Assembly: GCA_024234165.1 (NCBI GenBank)
Contig: JACKOP010000001.1
Coordinates: forward strand, 372,001-436,000
Source: Pseudomonadales bacterium
GTDB lineage: Bacteria; Pseudomonadota; Gammaproteobacteria; Pseudomonadales; UBA5518
Direction: 5' to 3'
DNA length: 64,000 nt
Position numbers and translations under genes: made by a program. Position 1 is the first letter of the stretch, and each line of letters begins with the position of its first letter. A model generated the notes under the pieces. It was not told the DNA's origin and made no database searches. It saw only the letters and a program-made list of their open reading frames with translations. Below, piece after piece: positions 58,128 through 64,000 of the stretch.

Positions 58128-60527
58128 TCAGTAAACGTAACGCAGATCGGCACCGACGCTGCGCAGCTCCCGGTAGGTATTGGTCGCATAGCCGAGTGCA
58201 CCGAAATCGATGCCCCACTCGCGCACCTCTTCGTTACCGAGGTTGCGTCCCCACAGGGCCAGCGACAGGTCACCACGCGGCACCGGAATGTCCTGTAGCG
58301 TCAGGCGCGCGTTCCACACCGTATGGCGACCGCTGCGGTCATAGCGGTTCAGTTGCGAATGAAAGTTGCGGGCGCTGGCGTACGTCGTGTCCACCTGGGC
58401 GACGAAGGTGCCGATGCTGGTGCTCGGGAACGAGTACTGCATGATCAGCGCCGCCTGGTGCTTCGGGCTGCCGAAGATGGTGCTGGCAACCGTCGCGATA
58501 TCGGTAACCACCGGCTCGTAGTTCTCATCCATCTTCGGGAACCCGGTGACCGGGTTCATCACGCTGGTCACGAAACGGTTGTACTGCGTATCGACGTAGC
58601 CGTAGTTGAGCGTCAGCAACAAATCATCGACCGGTGCTGCCGTCAACTCGAGTTCGACGCCCTTGGCCTCCGATGAGCCGGCGTTCACGATTACGGATGA
58701 GGCTCCGCCGGAACCGGCTTCGAACTGTTCTACCTGACGGTCATCGTATTCGTAGAAGTACAGCGCGCCATTCAGGCGCAGGCGGTTATCGAACCACTCG
58801 CTCTTGCCGCCGACCTCCCACGATTCCACCGTTTCTTCGTCAGCCGGTTTTGCGAACCCGGCACTCGTACTGGCCCGGATGTTGTAGCCGCCAGCCCGGT
58901 AGCCGGTACTGTACTTCGCGTAGACCATCACCGAATCGCTCCACTGGTAGGTCAGCGTGAACGAGGGGTTGAAATGGTTCCATGAATCGTCTGCCTTGAG
59001 CGTTGCATGCCCGATATCCTCGAAGCCCGTACGCAACTTCGTGGCCTTGTCGTCGACGCTCCAGCGCAGCCCCACGATCGCCGTGAGCCGATCGCTCAGG
59101 CGGTAGTCGAATTGCCCGTAGATCGCCCACGCATCGTTGTCGGTCCAGTATTCGTAATCCGGCACCGTGCCAAGCAGCACACTCTTGCCAAAGCAATCGC
59201 CTGCGCACAGGTAATCCTGGGAATCCTGATCCAGCCCGCCGAACGCGAGCAGCGCCGGAAATACGTAACTCTGTGGATCGAGCTGTCGCCCTTCCTCGTG
59301 GAAGTAGTAGACACCCGCGTTATAGCCGAAGCGTTCATCGAACAGTCGACCCACGAGTTGAAACTCCTGCGACCACTGCTCGTGCTTGTTGAACCCTCCC
59401 GGGCTGGTGGTGGAGAAGGCCGTCACCCAGGTGCCGGCGGGCACGAAGCTGCCGTCGAAATCCGGTCCCAGCAGACTGCTTCCATCAGCGAGGTAATCGC
59501 CGGGAAACGCCTGCCGGTCGTAACTATTGTCAAATTTGCGCCAGGACGAGATCGATTTCAGGGTCGCGTTGTCGAGGTCGAAACTGACCGTGAGTGCATG
59601 TCCATCGATCTCGAGCTTCTGATCCTTGTCATCGTGCGCGTACGGCAAGTGACCCCGGCGGCGCTTCGACGCCGTCGCCGCCATGTTTTCGTAATACGAC
59701 CCGCCGAGCATCAGTTGCAGCGGGCGCACGAAACTCGCCTGGGTCAGGTTCGTGTTCGAATCCTGCTGGAAATGATCGTAGGTGTAATCGGCCGTGACCC
59801 GGTCCGACGGTGTCCAGCGCAACGCTGCACGCCAGGCCTGCTGATCATACTGGCCGAGTTCGCCACCGGTGATGCTGCTCTTCGCCAGACCACCACGTTC
59901 GCCATGAATGAACGACAGCTTCGCGGAAAAATCCCCGAAGGCACCGGTGTCCAGCGAGGTTGCCGACCGCAGCAGATCACGCTCACCGACCGTGAACTCC
60001 TGCTTGAACCCGAATTCGGTACCGGGTTTCGTGGTCACGATATTGACAGCACCGCCGGTGGTGTTGCGTCCATACAAGGTGCCCTGCGGCCCGCGCAGTA
60101 CCTCGATGCGCTCCATATCGACGATCTCGAACGCCGCTGCCGAACTCCGGCCCAGATACACACCGTCCACATAGATGCCGACCGTGGGATCGACGGCCAG
60201 CGACGGCTCACCCGAGCTCACACCACGGATACCCATCCCGTACGCGTTCTGGCTCCCCGGCGTCTTGTTCATGGTCAGGTTCGGTGTATACGCAGCGATA
60301 TCACCAGTCTCAATCGCGCCCAAGGCATCGAGACTGGCCGCATTGAAGGCCGACAGCGAAATCGGGGTTTCCTGTAGTGAGGCCTCGACACGTTCGGCGG
60401 TGACGACGATCTCCTCGAGCCCGTGTCCGGGGTTGTCCTGTGCCCGGACATGCTGCGCCGCGGTGGCCGCCGCTACGGTAGAAATCGTGACGGCAAGAAG
60501 GCGTGCAGCGCGATTGAACACACTCAT
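58128..60527 (-). CDS. TonB-dependent outer-membrane receptor 3
   Basis: Outer-membrane transporter of 799 residues. Signal peptide (LLAVTISTVAAATAAQHVRAQ) leads to TonB box region EEIVVTAERV. The plug contains RIEVLRGPQGTLYGRNTTGGAVNIV. The C-terminal strand is VGADLRYVY. GGAG lies seven bases before the ATG at 60527. The frame is open to 60782 into the tetR gene, but only this start gives a signal peptide. It is divergent from tetR 3 and 12 bases ahead of the quinohaemoprotein gene: one module for uptake and first oxidation. Confidence 0.93.
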   Translation of the reverse strand: MSVFNRAARLLAVTISTVAAATAAQHVRAQDNPGHGLEEIVVTAERVEASLQETPISLSAFNAASLDALGAIETGDIAAYTPNLTMNKTPGSQNAYGMGIRGVSSGEPSLAVDPTVGIYVDGVYLGRSSAAAFEIVDMERIEVLRGPQGTLYGRNTTGGAVNIVTTKPGTEFGFKQEFTVGERDLLRSATSLDTGAFGDFSAKLSFIHGERGGLAKSSITGGELGQYDQQAWRAALRWTPSDRVTADYTYDHFQQDSNTNLTQASFVRPLQLMLGGSYYENMAATASKRRRGHLPYAHDDKDQKLEIDGHALTVSFDLDNATLKSISSWRKFDNSYDRQAFPGDYLADGSSLLGPDFDGSFVPAGTWVTAFSTTSPGGFNKHEQWSQEFQLVGRLFDERFGYNAGVYYFHEEGRQLDPQSYVFPALLAFGGLDQDSQDYLCAGDCFGKSVLLGTVPDYEYWTDNDAWAIYGQFDYRLSDRLTAIVGLRWSVDDKATKLRTGFEDIGHATLKADDSWNHFNPSFTLTYQWSDSVMVYAKYSTGYRAGGYNIRASTSAGFAKPADEETVESWEVGGKSEWFDNRLRLNGALYFYEYDDRQVEQFEAGSGGASSVIVNAGSSEAKGVELELTAAPVDDLLLTLNYGYVDTQYNRFVTSVMNPVTGFPKMDENYEPVVTDIATVASTIFGSPKHQAALIMQYSFPSTSIGTFVAQVDTTYASARNFHSQLNRYDRSGRHTVWNARLTLQDIPVPRGDLSLALWGRNLGNEEVREWGIDFGALGYATNTYRELRSVGADLRYVY

Positions 60528-60574
60528 CGGATGCTCCATGGAATGGTTATGGATCGGCATAGAGCAAACGATAC

Positions 60575-60607
60575 ATGACGATCGTCTTGTTAGCAAGTGG
60601 ACTGTCA
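60575..60607. promoter_or_regulatory. Probable TetR operator in the tonB receptor/tetR gap
   Basis: The 148-base divergent gap contains CTTG-TTAG-CAAG at 60586-60597, flanked by CATGAC just upstream and GTCATG just downstream, which are inverted repeats of each other. Such nested symmetry is typical of a TetR site that controls both divergent genes. The core resembles TTGCGTTAGCAA at 24313. Confidence 0.5.
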
Positions 60608-60675
60608 TGCGCACATGATGTCCGTCTTTTCGATACACTGTCGCGGATGCGGAAACCAGGAAACAGACACACTGC

Positions 60676-61329
60676 ATGACACGTACACCCTTCCCCAAGG
60701 TCGCCGACACGGCGCACGAAAGGCGGACCCACATCATCGAAGCGACTGCCGCCTTGATGGCGCGCGCGGGGCTTGCGGGCATATCGGTGCGCTCGGTTGC
60801 CGAACACGCAGGATGTTCCCGTGGATTGGTCGAACACTATTTCAACAGCAAGGCCGAACTGCTCGCTGCGGCGGATCTCTGGGTCAACGAGAGCTATCTC
60901 GAGCGGGTTGCAAACGCGGTCGGTGATCGTCGCGGGCTTGCCGCACTCGAGGCGCGCCTGCGCAATCTGCTGCCGTATACCGAATCGGTGCTGGACGAAT
61001 GGCGCGTGCGCCTCGAGTTCTGGCGCCAGGCCGGTGTCAACTCAACGACTGCGCTGCACAACAGCGAATCGTTCTATGCTGCCTACGAGCAGATCCTCAC
61101 CGACGTGCGTCATGCACAGGCGCATGGCGAAATCCCCGACTCCATACCGCTGATCGAGAGTTCCGAACTCGTGCTTTTTTTCGTGATCGGCATCGCGACT
61201 GCCTGCATCACCACTGAACGCCTGCGGCAGCAGAGACCGCTCGACCGGCGCATCGAGATGATCCTCGGCATGCTGAAGACGGACACTCTGGCCGCGTTGC
61301 GCATCGGCGACCCGGAAATAGAATTCTGA
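60676..61329 (+). CDS. TetR-family regulator 3 (BetI-like)
   Basis: Regulator of 217 residues. HTH: ISVRSVAEHAGCSRGLVEHYFNSKAELLAAADLWV. The C-terminal half (RNLLPYTESVLDEWRVRLEFWRQAG) resembles BetI-type ligand domains. Its divergent position and the palindrome between the genes point to repression of receptor 3 and the quinohaemoprotein. It is followed by a hairpin terminator and converges on the monooxygenase gene. Confidence 0.9.
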   Translation: MTRTPFPKVADTAHERRTHIIEATAALMARAGLAGISVRSVAEHAGCSRGLVEHYFNSKAELLAAADLWVNESYLERVANAVGDRRGLAALEARLRNLLPYTESVLDEWRVRLEFWRQAGVNSTTALHNSESFYAAYEQILTDVRHAQAHGEIPDSIPLIESSELVLFFVIGIATACITTERLRQQRPLDRRIEMILGMLKTDTLAALRIGDPEIEF

Positions 61330-61338
61330 TCGATGCCG

Positions 61339-61364
61339 CTCCCGTTACCGTACGGCAACGGGAG
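61339..61364. terminator. Hairpin between convergent tetR 3 and monooxygenase genes
   Basis: CTCCCGTT (61339-61346) pairs perfectly with AACGGGAG (61357-61364), with CCGTACGG, itself a palindrome, in the loop. It stands in the 57-base gap of two convergent genes and is likely a bidirectional terminator, though a T-run is missing. Confidence 0.6.
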
Positions 61365-61386
61365 TGAAGGAATCGGCGTCCGATGT

Positions 61387-62868
61387 TCAGGCAAGCCCGT
61401 AATCGGCGAATCTGGGGCTATCCATCTCCTCGGCAAAAGCCTGGTAACTCCACGGCCAGGTGATCGGAACGCCTGCGGCGTCGAGATACCAGCTCGTGCA
61501 ACCGGAGGCAAAGATGGTTGTCCTGGCTGCAGCGATACGGCGACTGTCGTAATCCGCCATCGCTTCGGCCGTCGGCGCGATCTCCGCAACGTTGGCGTCC
61601 CGCAGATGCTGCAACAACTGCTCGATATAGCTCCACTGACGTTCTGCGATATCGATCAACGAGAAGTTGCCCACGGGGCCGGTAGGGCCGTTCAGCATGA
61701 AGAAATTGGGCATGTCGGGAATCGTGACCGCGTAGTACGCGCTCGGGCTGACTTTCCATTTGTCGTCGAGGCAGGCACCGCCCTTGCCTTTGACGATCGT
61801 CGGGCGGATGAAACGGTCGACCTTGAAGCCGGTTGCCAGCACGATCACGTCGAGTTCATGGAAGGTCCCGTCCCGCATGCGGATACCTGCGGGTTCCACA
61901 CGATCGATCGCGTCGATTTCCACGACGATGTTAGGTTGCTGCACCGCATCGTAGTAGTTCCACGAATAGATGAGCCGCTTGCAGGCTGCACGATAGTTGG
62001 GGCGAAGCTTCTCACGCAGTACCGGATCGCTGATGCTGTTCTCGAGGTTCTGCCGGCACAACTCCTCGATCTCGTGCATATCGGAACCTTCCGGATCGAC
62101 GAGTGCCCGGTTGAACCGGTAGATACCTGACCAGTACTGCTCGCCGTAACGCATGTCGTCGATCAACTGGGGATCGGCACGAAACGCTGCGCGATCCTCT
62201 TCCGTATAGTCGAACTGCTGTACCGGCATGATCCATTGCGGTGAGCGCTGGAAGTGCACGACCCGCGCCGAACGCTTCTGCAGCGCGGTCACGATCTGCA
62301 CGCCGGTCGAACCACTGCCGATCACGCCGACACGCCTGCCATCGACCTCGGCTGCATCATCCCAGCGTGCGCTGTGAAAGGCTTTCCCGGTGAAGCTCTG
62401 CAGACCCGGGATCTCTGCAACATTCGGATGGTGCAGCACGCCCGAGGCCGCGATCACCACGTCAGCGCTGTCGGTGCGCCCATCGGCGAGCTTCAGCTTC
62501 CATTTGCAGGTGGCATCGTCGTAGATGCACTCGACCACTTCGCTGTCGGTATCGATCAACGCCCGGATGCCATGATCCTCGACCACCTTCTGGAAATAGC
62601 GCTGGATTTCCGCACCGGTGGCGTAGAACGCACTCCAGTCTGGATTCGGCGCAAAACTGTACGTGTAGGCATGGGCAGGTACATCACAGGTCAGACCCGG
62701 GTAGCGATTCTCGCGCCAGGTACCACCGATCGTGTGGCCCTTTTCATACACGACGACGTCCGTCTCGCCCCGTTGCTTGAGCTTGACTGCCGCCAGGATT
62801 CCCGACATTCCTGCGCCGATGACGACATAGCGGAACTTGCGTTCGTTGGGGGTGCTGTCTGGACTCAT
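61387..62868 (-). CDS. Baeyer-Villiger-type flavin monooxygenase
   Basis: FAD- and NADPH-dependent enzyme of 493 residues that inserts oxygen next to a ketone. The two Rossmann motifs are GAGMSG (18-23) and GSGSTG (184-189). Between them is the Baeyer-Villiger fingerprint FTGKAFHSARWD at 159-170 (FxGxxxHxxxWD). Upstream GGTWRENRYPGLTCDVPAHAY is typical of cyclohexanone/steroid/phenylacetone-type enzymes. The ATG at 62868 gives the normal start; 62970 would add 34 unrelated residues. It is divergent from tetR 4 across 286 bases. In a steroid or terpenoid setting it would open a ring or cut a side chain by lactone or ester formation. Confidence 0.92.
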   Translation of the reverse strand: MSPDSTPNERKFRYVVIGAGMSGILAAVKLKQRGETDVVVYEKGHTIGGTWRENRYPGLTCDVPAHAYTYSFAPNPDWSAFYATGAEIQRYFQKVVEDHGIRALIDTDSEVVECIYDDATCKWKLKLADGRTDSADVVIAASGVLHHPNVAEIPGLQSFTGKAFHSARWDDAAEVDGRRVGVIGSGSTGVQIVTALQKRSARVVHFQRSPQWIMPVQQFDYTEEDRAAFRADPQLIDDMRYGEQYWSGIYRFNRALVDPEGSDMHEIEELCRQNLENSISDPVLREKLRPNYRAACKRLIYSWNYYDAVQQPNIVVEIDAIDRVEPAGIRMRDGTFHELDVIVLATGFKVDRFIRPTIVKGKGGACLDDKWKVSPSAYYAVTIPDMPNFFMLNGPTGPVGNFSLIDIAERQWSYIEQLLQHLRDANVAEIAPTAEAMADYDSRRIAAARTTIFASGCTSWYLDAAGVPITWPWSYQAFAEEMDSPRFADYGLA

Positions 62869-63095
62869 GTCTCTGTCACTTCCCTCGTTGAATGGCGATA
62901 CACGCTCACCCGTTTCCGAATGAGCAAACCCGTGAATTCCAGATGGATAAAAAGACGCACTGAGAATCATTCGCCATGCATCATAAGCGATCCCGTTGGC
63001 CGATTTCCACGCCAGGCGACGATCAAACGGAACACGCGGCCCGCCGCTCGACGTGTTACCCGAGCTGAACGTCCAGGCCAGTCATTCCTTCACTC

Positions 63096-63137
63096 TTGAC
63101 AAAATCAATTTGTCTCGCAAGATAGTAATCAATTACT
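63096..63137 (+). promoter_or_regulatory. Promoter and palindromic operators before tetR 4
   Basis: TTGACA (63096-63101) is a consensus -35 box, with GATAGT at 63121-63126 as a weak -10 about 19 bases on. It overlaps the palindrome GACAAA-ATCAA-TTTGTC (63098-63114), and a second one, AGTAAT-CA-ATTACT (63124-63137), covers the -10 region. Both are perfect. The tract is AT-rich against its surroundings and the start codon is at 63155. Repressor binding here, probably by TetR 4 itself, would block the promoter; the divergent monooxygenase could be controlled too. Confidence 0.6.
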
Positions 63138-63154
63138 TTCTTACAGGTGTCGAT

Positions 63155-63763
63155 ATGAGCAATCGTCCGCAATATCTGTCGGCCGAGGAGCGACGGGCCG
63201 CCACCGTGCAGGCCGTGGTCGAGCTGGCTGCAGAGCAGAATCCCGCTGAAATCACGACTGCAGCGATCGCCGACCGGATGGGCTTGACGCAAGGCGCCCT
63301 GTTCCGTCATTTCCCCACCAAAGACGCGATTCTTGAGGCAGCAATGTCCTGGGTCGGTGACCGTCTGCTGGCCCGTCTGGACAAGGCAGCCGAAAACGCC
63401 GCATCTCCGGCTGCAGCACTCGAAGCCATGTTCATGGCACACATCGACTTCGTGGCAAGTCATCCCGGAGTGCCGCGCATGCTGTTCGGAGAACTGCAGC
63501 GCTCCGGCGAGACACTCGCCAAGCGGATGGTGCAGACCTTGCTCCGTCAATACGAACAGCGCCTGCGCCGCCTGATGGAAGCAGGCAAGGCGCAAGGCGA
63601 GCTGAACGCAGATCTGAATGTGGATTCCGCCGCCGTGCTGTTCATCGGCACCATCCAGGGACTGGTCATGCAGTCGCTGCTGGCCGGCAAGGTCAGTCGC
63701 ATCCGCCGTGATGCACCAGGCGTGTTTGCCATCTATCGGCGTGGCATCGAAAGCAGCAAATGA
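63155..63763 (+). CDS. TetR-family regulator 4
   Basis: Regulator of 202 residues starting MSNRPQYLSAEERRAATVQA. The helix-turn-helix is ITTAAIADRMGLTQGALFRHFPTKDAILEAAMSWV. The C-terminal domain (MFMAHIDFVASHPGVPRMLFGELQ) resembles the SlmA/FabR-like group that includes regulators of efflux or lipid genes. The frame is open to 62996, but the ATG at 63155 stands just after the promoter palindromes. It precedes the membrane-protein gene by 67 bases on the same strand. Confidence 0.9.
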   Translation: MSNRPQYLSAEERRAATVQAVVELAAEQNPAEITTAAIADRMGLTQGALFRHFPTKDAILEAAMSWVGDRLLARLDKAAENAASPAAALEAMFMAHIDFVASHPGVPRMLFGELQRSGETLAKRMVQTLLRQYEQRLRRLMEAGKAQGELNADLNVDSAAVLFIGTIQGLVMQSLLAGKVSRIRRDAPGVFAIYRRGIESSK

Positions 63764-63830
63764 AGGATCCGTCTGCTCCGCAAGCGCGACTTCAACCTCC
63801 AGACCCTTCCATGAATCGGGAGCAACAAAC

Positions 63831-64000
63831 ATGACGGCACACGGCGAACGCGCAATCTGGATGCGTGTGGTCTCCTTGATTGCGATCGGTTTTGGTCTGC
63901 TGACCATCAGGGAAGGCGGCGCAGTCCTGTTTGTCGACGGGACAGCGCGTGCTGCGGCCGGAAGCTATGTGCCGTTCGTGCTCTGGTTCAACTTTCTGGC
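63831..64000 (+). CDS. Small membrane protein, N-terminal part (cut by window edge)
   Basis: The ATG at 63831, with GGGAG nine bases before it, opens a frame that runs off the window after 56 residues. It has a first membrane helix RVVSLIAIGFGLLTI, a loop with VDGTARAAAG, and the start of a second helix YVPFVLWFNFL. I do not know its function; it may be the target of the adjacent TetR regulator. Confidence 0.7.
   Translation, partial: MTAHGERAIWMRVVSLIAIGFGLLTIREGGAVLFVDGTARAAAGSYVPFVLWFNFL

Noticed and set aside
1..64000. tRNA, rRNA, CRISPR arrays, IS transposases, prophage or toxin-antitoxin genes
   Set aside because: Looked for in all gaps; no cloverleaf-like sequence, spaced direct repeats or transposase/integrase motifs were seen. 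A covariance-model search could still find a small RNA.

Overview
The window looks like a chromosomal segment of a GC-rich, Gram-negative gammaproteobacterium. The evidence is the first 19 kb: gene content and order (serS, crcB, rarA, lolA, ftsK, trxB, aat, bpt, infA, clpA, clpS, cspD, then nudJ, mnmA, hflD, purB) follow the backbone known from Pseudomonas-type genomes. Three TonB-dependent receptors and a LolA carrier show a diderm envelope. The catabolic gene content is typical of marine or soil degraders such as Halieaceae or Spongiibacteraceae relatives, but that placement is inference.

Layout. 1-11.5 kb: housekeeping genes, including a complete bacterial N-degron set (aat, bpt, clpS, clpA). 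11.6-14.8 kb: a small insertion in the backbone with a GMC oxidoreductase, its subunit-3 partner, an exported protein of unknown function and a large inverted-repeat element. 14.8-19.8 kb: nudJ-mnmA-hflD-purB, a conserved hypothetical and an L,D-transpeptidase. 19.9-24.2 kb: a leftward operon (MmgE/PrpD, deazaflavin-type reductase, TetR, acyl-CoA ligase). 24.4-32.4 kb: a rightward operon (TonB receptor, MFS carrier, two acyl-CoA dehydrogenases, CoA ligase). 32.4-40.5 kb: a leftward operon (LLM flavin monooxygenase, DUF1214 protein, three SDRs, CaiB-type CoA-transferase, MlaF-like ATPase, TetR). 40.7-52.6 kb: LysR regulator, TonB receptor, a molybdopterin dehydrogenase alpha subunit with its TorD-type chaperone, a quinone-oxidoreductase-like MDR protein, an APH-type kinase, an unknown protein, a pseudogene stub and an alpha/beta-hydrolase-fold protein, ending in a palindromic repeat array. 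52.8-56.0 kb: an Ltp-like thiolase plus DUF35 partner, divergent from a KstD-like flavoprotein. 56.2-61.3 kb: quinohaemoprotein dehydrogenase and TonB receptor, divergent from a TetR gene. 61.4-64 kb: a Baeyer-Villiger monooxygenase, a TetR gene and the start of a membrane protein.

How the parts may work together. From 19.9 kb onward nearly every gene fits uptake and CoA-dependent oxidation of hydrophobic substrates of steroid, terpenoid or cyclic hydrocarbon type. Outer-membrane receptors import the substrate. Molybdenum, PQQ, GMC, LLM and Baeyer-Villiger enzymes activate it. CoA ligases, the acyl-CoA dehydrogenase pair, SDRs, CaiB transferase and a retro-aldolase-like thiolase/DUF35 pair shorten it. 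Local TetR and LysR regulators, several beside clear palindromes, would control separate modules. The substrate itself cannot be read from sequence. Points most worth checking are the molybdoenzyme without electron-transfer subunits, an ABC ATPase with tyrosine in place of the H-loop histidine, a hydrolase-fold protein without its serine, and two families of palindromic intergenic repeats. No rRNA, tRNA, CRISPR array or insertion-sequence transposase was recognised.
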